Shown: one piece after another, positions 1 to 10,981 of the stretch
Layout: each line of letters starts with the position of its first letter
Position numbering within the stretch: the first letter of the stretch is position 1
NCBI GenBank assembly: GCA_028641055.1
Contig: CM054060.1
Location: 309,552,949-309,616,948 of the forward strand
Source: Alopecurus myosuroides
Lineage: Eukaryota > Streptophyta > Magnoliopsida > Poales > Poaceae
Length of the DNA stretch: 64,000 nucleotides
Direction of reading: 5' to 3'
Made by a program: the position numbers and the translations under genes
The notes under the pieces: model-generated
Databases searched by the model: none
What the model saw: the letters and a program-made list of their open reading frames with translations, nothing else
Told to the model about the DNA's origin: nothing

Positions 1-813
1 CTGTCATGAAAGGAAAAATTGAACAAAGGCATAAGGAAAAAGAAGAAAACTTTTGACTGAAGGATAATGCGAAAGAAAAAACTCACTCATCATCGTCGTT
101 GTCATCCAGCATATCCGCGTTCCAGACGGTGGAGACGTTTGGCCTGAAGCTTAGAGGAGGAAGCACGTTTAGAGGCGTCACCCAAAGAGGCTCGGTCGCC
201 TTGCCGGATCCGCCACCCAAGGAGTTATCTTTTGAAGTGGCTTCATCATCCCTCTGCTTGCGGTGATGAAGCTGATCGCTACCCGACTCTTCCACGTCAT
301 CCGAAGAGCCGTCCTCAGAACTCGAGTCGGCTTCAGCGATGCTGGTGTCAAGAGGGGCCTCAACATTGCTCGCCAGCAGGTTCGAGGCATCTTCGGCCGA
401 GACTGGAAGGTAGCATGTTGCTACCTTCAAACTCTACGAAAGAAGAACAAGAAGAAAGAAGAGAAATCATAGTCAATAAAGCTTCGGATGGCAAATAGAA
501 TAAATCAGAAACGAGAAGAAAAATTACCTGGGCTGGAGGGGGCTTCGAATCCTCGAATGGCTCAAGAGAGCAGGCGGCAAAGGGCTCGCCTACTTTCAGC
601 TTGGTGATAGCCTCAATCTTCTTCTCGAATTCGGCATTCGAGAGAATATCTTGGCAAACACGGCTGGGTTCTTGAATGCCTTGGTACTCCCACATAGTCG
701 AGGACCTCTCTTGAAGAGGCTGGATCCTACGCCGAAGGAAGACGCTCGCCAGGTGCAAACCATTCAACGCGACCCCCGTTGTCTGGTCGCGAAGAATTGC
801 TACCTTCGCGAGT
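1..813 (-). pseudogene. Antisense gene of the outer Tat-type Gypsy element, 3' part
   Basis: This is the downstream part of a gene whose start lies at 12147 on the other side of the inserted element 819-11458. Removing that element and one copy of its target duplication restores one continuous frame across the junction. The part here encodes a tract rich in Leu-Arg-Arg-Arg around 'RRRIQPLQ', typical of the C-terminal half of the plant 'putative gypsy type transposon' family (PF04195-like; recognised by eye). An intron fits at 434-527 (GT donor at 527-526, AG acceptor at 435-434) and keeps the frame. The next exon encodes a Ser/Asp/Glu-rich tail ending in an acidic run. At 86-85 a GTGAGT donor overlaps a TGA, so the gene either ends there or continues beyond the window. 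The function of this family is unknown. The gene is broken by the insertion and by two in-frame TAG codons in its 5' part. Confidence 0.6.
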
Positions 814-818
814 AGCGG
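814..818. repeat. Target-site duplication AGCGG, left copy
   Basis: The five bases AGCGG directly before the left LTR are repeated directly after the right LTR at 11459-11463, as expected for integrase-made 5-bp staggered cuts. Confidence 0.93.
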
Positions 819-1295
819 TGTCGTGGGATGATCACGGCAGACGTTACCGGGGGTAACTGATCTTGGGGCAAGACGACACAGGCGTTTGGGAGAGGGTTTA
901 GCTCGGAGGAAAACATGATGGAACTCGATCTGGTAGCCGGCAATCAAGTCGCCGAGTCTCCGATCTCGATATATTAACTCAACTCTCGTGTTACACTGGA
1001 TGCTTGATATCAAGCGATATTGCTAGAACTCTTGGGATCTCCGTTAACCTAACCTAGGGGCCGGTTTATAAAGCACCCGAACCCCCTGGCTTGCCCTCCA
1101 AGGCGCACCCTGAATCCTACCCGGACACTGCGTATAAAACCCTAACTTTCCTTACCGTAACCCACAACCCGGGTTACGAGGCCTACAATCCTGGGCCTTC
1201 TAGTTGTTCTTTTATCCTTAGCCGGATCTTGCGCAGCGTCCTTTGGGCCGAATTACACCTTGGAGTTGGCCTACCGGGTTATCATCCCTCCATCA
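819..1295 (-). repeat. 3' LTR of the inner Tat element
   Basis: 477 bp, starting TG and ending CA on the plus strand, identical to 10982-11458 except for three substitutions. Just inside it (1296-1312), the minus strand reads a purine-rich CTGGGGACTAC, the usual polypurine tract position for grass Tat elements. Confidence 0.95.
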
Positions 1296-1684
1296 GTAGT
1301 CCCCAGAATAGCTTGGGCTTCACAGGATCCTCTTTGAAGCACATCCTATTCCCTGCAAAATTATCAAACTTACAAGTTCAATGGAGGCCGGGTTACATTG
1401 CTTTGATAAACAGCTAGGCCTAACTCCACGGCGGCCATATAATAACCCAGCTTTTTCCAAATTCCTTGCCTAGCTTTCCGGGCCAGCACCCTGACAAAAA
1501 TGTCAAGGATCCGGCTTGCTTTACTCGATAACTGACCCTGATGTCGCGGAGAAGATCTCCTTCTTATTTTTGTCCGGATATCTCGGCTAGCACTTAGTGC
1601 ATATCTCACCAAATCCGCGCAAATAACCGTTATCCCAAAATTTCCGGCTTCCACCCGTTAGAACAAGTTTATCCGCCCGCACCT

Positions 1685-1692
1685 TATAAATA
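1685..1692 (+). promoter_or_regulatory. TATA box of the antisense gene in the inner Tat element
   Basis: TATAAATA lies about 30 bp ahead of a CA/C-rich leader that leads into a spliced gene at 2484. It is on the plus strand, opposite to the retrotransposon's own transcription, which suggests an independent promoter. No experimental support is visible from sequence. Confidence 0.5.
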
Positions 1693-1714
1693 GATGCCCA
1701 GAGGATAACCTAAA

Positions 1715-2474
1715 CCCCAACACTTCATTCCAGCTCCTTCTCCTCTCTCACTTCTCGAGCCCGCGCAACACCGCCGCAGGAACCTCGAGCTCACCACCGG
1801 AGCAAACCGCCGCCGGCCACGCTCGTCCTCAAACCACTCCGTGCCGCCGCCAAGCTCCGCCGCCGCGCCCTCATCTTGCCCATCGGAGGTTGCAAAGGGG
1901 CATTCAGATCACACCATCTGCCGCCGCCGCGTTAGACTCCAATTCCTTCCAGTAAGTTCCTTGTATTCATTAATTCAGTCTTGCAATTTTTCGATTTACT
2001 CTGGATTGGATCTAGGTCAACCCGCGGGCCGCTTTTCTTGTGGCGTCGGATTAGATTACTTAGATGCTTGCTAGCTCGTCCAATAGCCTGATTGGTGATC
2101 ACACACCACCCTCCTACCATTATTAATCATCAATTTCTTCGTAAAATCGTCCGGAAGTTTTCCAATCTAGATCCATTTCATCCCAATTTTCCGCGCATGT
2201 CATTGACACCCGGAAAATCCTCCTCTTCCGGCTCTTTTGCTTGCAGTAGATACATGGGCAACCATCCGTCTTCCTCAAACACCTTTCAATACGTAAGTAA
2301 CCAACATTTTCTGTAATTACGCCTGATACCCGGATACCTTGTAATCTTCACCTCATGGCATGATACCCGGGTAGTTCTTCGTTTTCATATCTTCTCGATA
2401 CTTCGTGCATATACTCGGGTAACCCAATATTTCCGAGTTTCATTTCCTGTATCTTTTTTCCTTGTGTTTTGCAG
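1715..2474 (+). other. 5' leader of the antisense gene with one intron
   Basis: A C-rich leader of about 235 bp runs from shortly after the TATA box to a GTAAGT donor at 1952. The acceptor is TTTTGCAG at 2467-2474, ten bases before the ATG at 2484. The leader start is inferred from the TATA box position. Confidence 0.45.
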
Positions 2475-2483
2475 GTTGATCCC

Positions 2484-5400
2484 ATGGCTCCCAAAAGGCA
2501 AGGGAAACAGCCAGCCCAGGCGAAGACAACCCAATCCATATCCGCCAATTGGGGGCGATCCACAGTCACAAAGGCCAAGCTAGAAGAGCTGGCCGAGTTG
2601 GGGGTTCTCTCCTCTCAGAAGGACATTCATTGGAGGGCGCCGGGTGACGATACCCGGCCCACACCTGCCGAGGATGAGGTAATCTGTTTCCTAGAGCACG
2701 TGACCCGGGGATTTCGTCCTCCGGGTCACCCTTTCTTTCGTGAGGTCCTGAACCATTATGGCCTCAGGATATTTGACATAGGACCTAACTCTATGTTGAA
2801 TATTACCCACTTCATTGTTCTGTCCGAGTCATACTTGTGCACCCCGCCAAGTTTGGCTCTCTTCATCGAACTTTTCCAGTGCAAACCGTGCCGCGAAAGC
2901 GGTGACGGAGCACTCCTTGCTTGCGGCGGAGTCTCTATCCAGCGCCGCAAGAATTCTCTAATGCCACCTCTTACTCTTAACTCCCACGTCAAACATTGGC
3001 AACTCTCATACTTTTATTGCCGGGACACCTCTCCACCCGGCGAAAAGAGGTTACCGGGTTACTCAAAGGGCCTTCTTGATATCTCTGAGAAATTCAATGC
3101 TTTCGCTCCTGACTCGGACAGGGAAGCAATCCTGCCCTTGCTAGCTAGAATAGCCGTCCTCTCCGCCCAAGGCCTTCTTGGGCTCAATTTAGTGAAAACT
3201 TGGGTTGATTTCCGGATCCAACCTAATTCCATCCGCACCAAATTGATGTGCGAGCACTCGGGGCTTGCCACGGACGCACTCCGATATTCCACCAAGAGCT
3301 TCGCAGCCGGCGATACCAACAAAACCATCAAAGGCTTCCTGACGGAAAAACTGGAAGTCATAAAGAACATCGCCGGGTTACCTCCATTTACTCGGGAAAA
3401 TCCGGCTCCAGCGGTAAGACCCGATACTCATAAGCTTATTTCCATACTTTAACTAGATACTGCTTTTAATTCTTACTTTCATCTTTTTGTCTCAGGCTGA
3501 TGACCCTTTCTAGAAAGTTGAAACCTCCCCCCTCCAGAGACCCGGAAGAGGAAGACGAGCCGGCCAATGATGATGAAGGTTCTTATCCGGATCTTGTATC
3601 ATCTTTACTTGTATTATTTTCCTCCCATTTTAACTTTTTCCATCAATGCATATTCGGCTCGCAGGGCTGGAAGACGAAGAAGAGAAGGATGAGGACGACC
3701 CGGAGGCCACCGAATCTGATCAGGAAGTAACAGTCGGGGCCAAGAGGAAAGCCAGAGGAGTGGTTTCCAAGGTTCCTTTCTCTTCTATATCCTCTGAACC
3801 TTACTCCTTCGATATCATGCGTAGACTTAACCAACACTTGTCACACTCGTCACGCTTGAAGGACTCTCTCCCGGCCAAACGTAGGGTGACCCGGAGCTCT
3901 CTAAGTGACGATCCCCTTAATCCTGGTATCACCACCTCACCAGTCCACCGGGTCGGTACTCCTCCACCTCAATCCTCCAAATCCCCTCAGTGTCACCCAT
4001 CTCCCAACCATCCACGTGCCGGGCAATTCCGGGTTCCGCTATCGGTCCCTTTGACGTCTTCATCTGCTTCCAGCAGCAAGCTCCCGCCGGATTACGCTGT
4101 AAATACCGGGTAAGTCTTTGCTATATAACACCCTTTCATACCTGACAACTTTCAATCACTGTTTGCTAACTGCCTTTCTCCCTTTTCTTTAGCGCTCAAG
4201 TCACAAGTAGTGACCCGGAGAACATGGAAACAGATAACCAGAAGGCGGAGGAACCAACTGATAATGCGGACGCCGCAGCTGGTGATGAGGCTGAAGACGT
4301 CCAAGAACAAGATCCTTTTAATGACCCGGCCCGACAAGAAGCCGGGTCTCCAAAGTCGTCTGAAGACGTGGATGAAGAGATTGAGATCCAAGAGACGAGG
4401 ACGGGTTCCCCAAACCCGGAGAACCAGACGGTCCGGGTCTCGACCCCAAAGCGAGGGAAAACTCTTCATCCAGAGGATCAAGCTGCCGGTTCTTCCGGCA
4501 CCAAGCCTGAAGACATGACATTCCCTCAGATGCTTGATGCCCTTCACACCTTAAGGGCCAAGGAAGAGAATATCCTGGAAGCTTTGATAGCAAAACATGA
4601 GGTAAATCCGAACAATCTTTGCTTGTATCCTTATCTAGTCCCCAAGTTCCGGGTGAATTTCTTGATAATTTGCCTGGAACTTCACAGTATTTCCGACTAA
4701 TTTATCCCTGTATCTCCACTCAGGACTTCATGACCCAGTCTGAGAAGAAATTGGCTAAGGCCACCAAGCGTATTGAAAAGGAGGTGGCTCTGCGTGAGGA
4801 GGCCGAGGCTAAGGCCAGGAGGAGTGGGAAGATCATGAGAAAGTATAGGAGGAGGGCTCATGCAGCCGAAGATAGTCTAGTGAATCTTTCTGTCCAGATT
4901 GCTGATACGTATCGCGCTTTGCTCGGTATGACTCTTAGCATAATACTCATAACCCCGGTCATCCGTCTGACACATAGACGGGTCTCCTTACTCGTGTTTT
5001 CATTTCTTTCTGCAGGTCCGGATGAAGTAATGCCGGAAGAAGATGATATTGCCAAGCTGAAGACCATCAAGAGCGTCATCCGGCAACTATGTGCCGGAAC
5101 CAAATGGATCCTTGAAGAACTACGGTGGCCGGGTGTTGGGCACGTCGACCTGAAGAGGATGCTGGATGCCTGCTCCACTATTCCCGAGTGGATTTGGCAT
5201 TGGAAGCGTTTGTCTTGCCGGGTTGGGGTAACCCGGGGGCTAGCCCTGGCGAAAGCTTACTTTCCTAAGCTAGAGCTGTCCAAGCTGATGGTCGGGTTTC
5301 CGGAATTCAACCGAGATGGGTCCAAATTTTCCCCGAAGGATTTCAAGGTCATCCAGAAAGAAGTCCGTTACTCGGCAAGCGTGATTGCTGACAGCTTGGA

Positions 5401-5683
5401 GCTCAGCTCCATTGTCCCTTCCTATGGCGCTGATGGTGAAGCGATTAAGTCGGATCTTCCCAAGCCATACGATATGCTAGCCCGATGGAAGGAGGAAGCC
5501 GCCAAGTTGAGGGAGGAAGCTGCAAAAAAGAAGGCTGAAGCCGACTCTGCGCCTGCTACTTCCACACCAGTCGTCCCTCCTCCTGCGCGAGCCGGCAATG
5601 CTGCTGATCCGGGTGCTGCTGCCACCAATATTAATAGCAAGGGCAAGGAGAAGATGGACGCCGCAGCCCGGAATACCGAGTGA
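2484..5683 (+). pseudogene. Multi-exon antisense gene, putative gypsy-type transposon family (PF04195-like)
   Basis: Exons read by hand: 2484-3413, 3496-3578, 3665-4109, 4193-4601, 4724-4925 and 5016-5683, all with GT/AG borders. Phases match from exon 2 onward. The first coding exon has the conserved N-terminal domain of this family ('FLEHVTRGFRPPGHPFF' through 'SYFYCRD'). Exons 2-4 encode acidic, Pro/Ser-rich low-complexity sequence. Exons 5-6 encode a coiled-coil-like Lys/Glu segment and a C-terminal domain ending in a Glu/Ala/Lys-rich tail. The full product would be about 900 residues. Exon 2 at 3496 has an in-frame TAG and a one-base excess in a C run near 3530, so the regular splice form is broken. 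An alternative acceptor AG at 3516-3517 would skip both. It runs opposite to pol and ends about 1 kb from integrase. Function unknown. Confidence 0.7.
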
Positions 5684-6724
5684 TACCTGCTACCTGATGC
5701 TGTGCCATATGCGTCAGTCGGTCAATAGGCCGCTTAAACAATTATTTCTTGATGATGCGCCTATGAACCATTGCTGCGGGTACCGAAATTTGTAACGCAC
5801 TTTAAATTCTTGATACGCCTTGTGCCTCTTCTGGCCGCTGGATGAACTTGATATTTATCTGGTTTTTGAGTTTATTCTTGATATCCGACTTTCTTTGTGG
5901 TTCCTTCTGTGAGACTCGGTTTCCGAGTTTCATGGATTTTGACAAGCGGACTTTTCTCTAAGTCCCCAAGTCCCCAAGACTCGGATGTTTGGGTTTTTTG
6001 AGTTTTAGCAACTAAACAACTTTTCCTTTTTTCAAAACCCCAGTCCCCGAGACCCAAAATGCCGAGTCTGGGATGTATGGTTTTTCCAAGGGAACAAGTT
6101 GTTTGATGCTAAGCCCAAGCCCAGAGCCGTTTCACATAGGTATTGAAGTTATGCTTGATAAATGTTGAGTTTCCGGCTATTAGCCCTGTACTCTGCATAA
6201 CTTGTGGTTTAGATGACCCTTTTGACTATCTTGTATTGTAAGCCGGCTTTCGCGTGGATATCATGTTGTTACATCTATACAAAAACAGGGTCAGGCAAGT
6301 CCCATTGGGCTTCATGGCTGATTGTAATCGTAAGCGAGCAAATCATGCCACTTTAATGCGAGTCACATAGAGCTTAAGTAAGAAAAGTCAAGAAAATTTG
6401 GCTCCTTTGTCCGGTTATAAGATTGCAGCCGTACTCGTTTGCGAGTAATCGGCCCTTATAACTCATAGGCATCAAGGCCGGGTCATTGAGTTTGTAACTG
6501 TGCTATTCAAGCAATCAGCCCCCAAGACCTAGATATACGCAACGTACGGAGAGTGAAGAATGTAAGAATAACCACCTCTTTACTTGATATGCAAAAGTTA
6601 GGTCAGCAGGCCGCCTCATTAAAAACCCATCCAGTCCCCAAGGGTGCCCTGGATAGGAAAAGAGTGTGTCTGAAAACCTGCTGCCTGTTACATCGTGCAA
6701 CTCCACTTGCCAATATAGTCTATA
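5684..6724. other. Non-coding spacer between antisense gene and integrase
   Basis: About 1 kb where the two convergent transcription units end. I see no extended coding frame or recognisable motif. Repeated short 'agtccccaag' and 'gactcgg' words occur around 5960-6070. Confidence 0.5.
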
Positions 6725-8086
6725 CTAAGTATAGTAGGGACGTAGCTGAGCCACATTCCATGGTCTGTCTCTTTCCTGCATAGACAAAGTGGTATGAGCG
6801 GTGTCATTAACTGTAGCCGACTCTTCCCTTGCATCTATCAAGTAATACGATCCGTTGTGCAGATTCCGGCTTATGATAAACGGCCCTTCCCATGGTGGTG
6901 ATAACTTGTGTTTCCCTTCGTTTGACTGTACCAGACGCAGGACCAAGTCTCCTTCCTGGAAGACCCGGGTTTTCACGCGCCGGCTATGATACCTCCGTAA
7001 ATCTTGCTGATATATGGCTGACCTTTCCAGGGCTTGTTCCCTTTGTTCTTCTAACATATCTACGGCATCCTGCCGGGTCTTCTCGTTCTCTACCTCAACA
7101 TAAGCTGATACTCGAGGTGAATCATGAATAATATCACTCGGCAGCACTGCTTCCGCACCATAAACCATGAAAAATGGTGTCATCTGAGTAGATCTGTTAG
7201 GTGTAGTGTTGATACCCCAAACCACGGAAGGTAGTTCTTCGACCCATGCACCCGCAGCCCTGATACAAGGGACTCGCAGTCGTGGTTTTAGTCCACGAAG
7301 TAACTCTTGGTTTTCCCTTTCTACTTGTCCATTGGCCTGCGGATGAGCCACTGATGCTACGTCAAGCCGGATTCCATTGTTGCCACAAAACTTCTCCATC
7401 GCGCCCAGGGACATGTTGGTTCCATTGTCGGTAATTATGCTGTGGGGATACCCGAACCGATAGATAATTCTTTTCAGGAACTTGACTGCTGTGACTGCTT
7501 CACAATTGGTGACTGGCATAACCTCGACCCATTTGGTAAACTTATCAATGGCCACCAAAAGATGTGTCTTCTTGCAAGGTGACATATGAAAGGTACCAAC
7601 CATGTCCATACCCCAAACAGCGAACGGCCAAGTTAACGGAATAGTCCGCAATTCCATAGCCGGCACGTGGGTTTGGCGAGCGTACCTTTGACATCCGTCA
7701 TATCTTGCCACTAAGCGCTCCGCATCTGCTAGAGCCGTGAGCCAGAAAAATCCGTGTCGATAAGCTTTGGCCACAAGGGATCTTGTGGATGCATGATGCC
7801 CACAATCGCCTTCATGGATTTCCTTAAGAATCTGTCGGCCTTCTTCTGGTGCTACACAGCGCAAAAAGACTCCTGCTGCACTTCTCTTGTATAACTCCCC
7901 ATTGATGATAGAATATCCCTTTGCTCGCCTCGAAATTTGCCTTGCTAACACCTCCTGCTGTGGTAACTCGCCTCGTGATAGGTAGGCCAAAAACGGTTCT
8001 GTCCACTCGGGAACAGCGCGTATATTGGCCACGAGCTCCAAATCCGGGTCTTGATTTGCCAGTTCTTCCTCAGACTCGGTTTTAAC
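6725..8086 (-). CDS. Integrase part of inner Tat pol
   Basis: Same frame as the RNase H part, from which it is separated by a TGA at 8087-8089. The zinc-binding segment has the two His but reads Tyr-Asp-Gly-Cys where Cys-X2-Cys is normal, so one zinc ligand is missing (TAT in place of TGT, a single change). The catalytic core is intact by eye: 'WGMDMVG', 'ITDNGTN' and 'PQANGQVEREN' give the D, D and E. The C-terminus has the usual 'LSPPWEGPF' region and ends at 6725. It would insert the cDNA into the genome. The stop and the Cys loss suggest this copy cannot make active integrase by itself. Confidence 0.85.
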   Translation of the reverse strand, partial: VKTESEEELANQDPDLELVANIRAVPEWTEPFLAYLSRGELPQQEVLARQISRRAKGYSIINGELYKRSAAGVFLRCVAPEEGRQILKEIHEGDCGHHASTRSLVAKAYRHGFFWLTALADAERLVARYDGCQRYARQTHVPAMELRTIPLTWPFAVWGMDMVGTFHMSPCKKTHLLVAIDKFTKWVEVMPVTNCEAVTAVKFLKRIIYRFGYPHSIITDNGTNMSLGAMEKFCGNNGIRLDVASVAHPQANGQVERENQELLRGLKPRLRVPCIRAAGAWVEELPSVVWGINTTPNRSTQMTPFFMVYGAEAVLPSDIIHDSPRVSAYVEVENEKTRQDAVDMLEEQREQALERSAIYQQDLRRYHSRRVKTRVFQEGDLVLRLVQSNEGKHKLSPPWEGPFIISRNLHNGSYYLIDAREESATVNDTAHTTLSMQERDRPWNVAQLRPYYT

Positions 8087-9328
8087 TCATGGTCGCCATA
8101 ATTCATCCAGGAAGACGTTAGGTGGGACCGGCTCTCTGCGCGAGCCGAGTCTAGCGAGGGCGTCTGCTGCCTCATTCTTTCTTCTGTCTATGTGTTCCAC
8201 CTCATACCCGGAGAAACATCCTGCAACCCTATCAACCTCCCTGCGGTATGCTGCCATAGTTGCGTCCTTTCTATCCCAAGTTCCTGATACCTGCTGTACT
8301 ACGAGGTCCGAATCTCCAAAGCATCGTATCCTCTTAATGTTCATCTCCTTGGCTACCTTTAAGCCATGCAATAGGGCCTCATACTCGGACACGTTGTTGG
8401 AACAATCAAAGTGAATCTGTAGCACATAACTCAATTTGTCTCCTTTGGGTGATGTTAGCACCACTCCGGCTCCTGATCCCTCATATTGCTTGGATCCATC
8501 GAAGTGCATGATCCAAGATTCGGAGTTTGGAGCAAAGGTGGTCATGCCTGTGTGTGTCCAGTCATTAACGAAATCAACCAAAGCCTGAGACTTAATTGCT
8601 GACCTGGGCTCGTAGTTGATGTGATAATCCCCCATCTCTATCGCCCATTTGGCTATTCTTCCTGTCGCATCCGAGTTTCTGATGATATCCGACATTGGTA
8701 TCAAACTTACCACTGTTATGGGGTGTTCCTGGAAATACGGCTTCAGTTTTTGGCTGGCCATAAAGACCCCAAAAACCAGCTTTTGCCAATGCGGGTAGCG
8801 TTGCTTTGCCTCTGATAATACCTCGCTGACGTAATAAACCGGTCTCTGGACCGGGTAACCTTTCCCATCCTCTTTACGCTCCACGACCACTACTGCACTA
8901 ACGGCTCGGGGGCCCGCTGCTACGTACAGCAGCATGGGCTCTTTAGGACCCGGGGCCGCTAGAACTGGTGCTTCAGATAACTGCTTCTTTAGTGCCTCGA
9001 ACGCCTCATCCGCCTCTTGATCCCACACGAATTTATCGGATTTCCTCAAGAGCCGGTACAAGGGTATTGCTTTTTCTCCGAGTCTGGATATAAACCGGAT
9101 CAAGGCTGCTACGCAGCCCGTGAGCTTTTGAACATGCTTCAAATTTTCCGGCTTTTTCAGATTCTGGATAGCTTTTATTTTATCTGGGTTTGCCTCGATT
9201 CCTCTCTCGGAAACGATAAAGCCGAGTAATTTCCCAGCTGGGACTCTGAATACACACTTCGTCGGGTTAAGCTTCATCTGATACCTCCTCAAGTTCTTGA
9301 ATGTCTCCTTCAGATCGTCGATAAATGT
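8087..9328 (-). CDS. RT thumb, ancestral RNase H and archaeal-type RNase H of inner Tat pol
   Basis: Continues the RT frame after a TAG at 9329-9331. It encodes the connection after RT ('GKLLGFIVSERG'), a degenerate Gypsy RNase H ('LYVAAGPRAVSAVVV' where the normal catalytic Asp is missing) and then a second, archaeal-like RNase H with 'MHFDGSKQYEGSGAG', 'SEYEALLHGL', 'GDSDLVVQQV' and 'NEAADALARL'. Loss of function in the first and gain of the second RNase H is a known hallmark of the Tat lineage. It ends in a TGA at 8087 with integrase following in frame; the TGA could derive from CGA by one C-to-T change. Confidence 0.85.
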   Translation of the reverse strand, partial: TFIDDLKETFKNLRRYQMKLNPTKCVFRVPAGKLLGFIVSERGIEANPDKIKAIQNLKKPENLKHVQKLTGCVAALIRFISRLGEKAIPLYRLLRKSDKFVWDQEADEAFEALKKQLSEAPVLAAPGPKEPMLLYVAAGPRAVSAVVVVERKEDGKGYPVQRPVYYVSEVLSEAKQRYPHWQKLVFGVFMASQKLKPYFQEHPITVVSLIPMSDIIRNSDATGRIAKWAIEMGDYHINYEPRSAIKSQALVDFVNDWTHTGMTTFAPNSESWIMHFDGSKQYEGSGAGVVLTSPKGDKLSYVLQIHFDCSNNVSEYEALLHGLKVAKEMNIKRIRCFGDSDLVVQQVSGTWDRKDATMAAYRREVDRVAGCFSGYEVEHIDRRKNEAADALARLGSRREPVPPNVFLDELWRP

Positions 9329-10698
9329 CTATGCCTTCCTGGTCTTGATAACCACGTCATCCACATAAGCATGGACGTTGCGTCCAATTTGGTCCTCGAA
9401 GCACTTCTCTATATACCGTTGATAAGTTGCGCCAACGTTCTTCAACCCAAACGTCATGGTTTTGTAACAAAAAGCCCCAAAAGGGGTTATAAATGATGTT
9501 TTATCCCAATCCTCCCTCTTGAGCTTAATCTGATGATACCCAGAATATGCGTCCAGAAAGCATAATAGGTCACTTCCAGCTACTGCGTCTATGATCTGAT
9601 CTATCCTTGGTAGTGCAAACGGATCCTTTGGGCAATGCTTGTTGAGACTCGTAAAATCGATGCACATCCTCCACTCATTGGTCTTTTTCATCACGAGAAC
9701 CGGATTTGCTAACCAATCCGGGTGAAATACTTCCATAATGAAGCCGGCTGTCAGCAGCCGCGCGATTTCTTCTCCTATAGCTTTCCTTCTTTCCTCATTC
9801 ATCTTCCGCAGGCCCTGCTTCACAGGCCTGGACTTAGGGTCTACATGCAAACTGTGTTCTGCCAATTCTGTGGGGATACCCGGCATATCGCTAGGCGTCC
9901 AAGCGAATACGTCCGCATTAGAACGAATAAACTCCACAAGCGCTTTCTCCTGCTCGCTGTCCAAGTTAGACCCTATAGTAAATTGCTTAGAGGGATCACC
10001 TTCGACAAAAGCTATCATCTTGGTATCCTGCGCTGCCTTGAATTTTGCTCTCTCATCTTCAATATTCGGCCTTTTTAATGCTGTCCTGTCATCCGGGTCT
10101 ACTTGAGACCGATAATACTTGAGTTCCTCTTTTCTGCAAGCCTGCTCGGCCATTACCGAATCTCCTTCATCGCACTCATCTGCTATATCCCGGCTTCCAT
10201 GTATGGTGATGGTTTGTTTAGGACCCGGGATTTTTAGCTGTAAATATACATAACACGGTCTAGCCATGAATTTGACATAAGCCGGTCTTCCGAACAGCGC
10301 GTGATAAGGACTGCGCAATTTGACCACCTCGAAAGTGAGCCACTCGACTCGATAATTATCCTTTGATTCTCCAAAAGCTACCTCCAATGCGATTTTTCCC
10401 TCGGGACATGCTGAGTGACCCGGCACTATCCCATGAAAAATTGTTGAGCTTTTCTGTAGCTGAGATTCCTTGAGATCCATGCGTAAAAAGGTTTCCCAAT
10501 ACAGAATATTGATGCTGCTTCCGCCATCCATCAGGACCTTTTTCAACTCGTAGCCATTGACCTGTGGTGCGACTACCAATGCTAAGACTCCCGGGTGTTC
10601 TATTCTTTTCGGGTGATCTCTTCTGCTCCAAGTTACATCTTGTTCTGACCACCTCAGGTATCTTGGAACGGCCGAGGAGACCGAGTTTACCGCTTGCT
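9329..10698 (-). CDS. Protease and reverse transcriptase of inner Tat pol
   Basis: The reading frame is open from the LTR, but recognisable pol sequence starts near 10698. The protease motif Asp-Gly-Gly-Ser-Ser-Ile-Asn lies near 10528 (DGGS in place of DTGA, as in other Tat elements). RT follows with 'WRMCIDFTSLNK', 'FLDAYSGYHQI', 'TFGLKNVGATYQR' and the catalytic 'AYVDD' near 9367. A TAG at 9329-9331 interrupts just after the RT active site; the frame resumes at once. No own start codon is evident: protease would normally be made as a fusion behind gag, which is absent here. Confidence 0.85.
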
Positions 10699-10960
10699 TC
10701 AGTATCTTTTTGTCCCTATTGGAAGTTCCTGTAGTATGCAATGATATTGTCCTTTTAAACCAGATGTACGTACCATACCGATGAAGATGCTGATCTGGCC
10801 GATCGTCACAATAGATCCGGATTCGAGGTGATCCGACTCTGGTCCCCAGCCGGAATCGTCCACCATCTTCTCTCCTACGTGGTCGATGTAGATCTCGCCG
10901 ATGACTAGATTCTCCATGTTCTTCCGAGCTTCTCCCGTGATGTAAACACCTTTGGACGCA
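10699..10960 (-). other. Short leader where gag is missing
   Basis: Only about 260 bp separate the PBS from recognisable protease sequence. A short frame starting Met-Glu-Asn-Leu near 10920 may be the remnant of a gag start; it runs out at 10699. There is no CCHC zinc knuckle and no capsid-like region. Confidence 0.55.
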
Positions 10961-10979
10961 GGCCCCACGGTGGGCGCCA
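10961..10979 (-). promoter_or_regulatory. Primer-binding site of inner Tat element
   Basis: The minus strand reads TGGCGCCCACCGTGGGGCC two bases inside the LTR end. This is the primer-binding motif seen in grass Tat elements; I do not assign the tRNA. Confidence 0.8.
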
Positions 10980-10981
10980 AC

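Noticed and set aside
47..97. End of the outer antisense gene at the TGA near 83
   Set aside because: The same bases form a strong GTGAGT donor, so the end cannot be fixed without sequence to the left.
1091..1417. Plus-strand frame in the left Tat LTR (also 11254-11490)
   Set aside because: Antisense to the element, confined to the LTR and its flank, no known domain.
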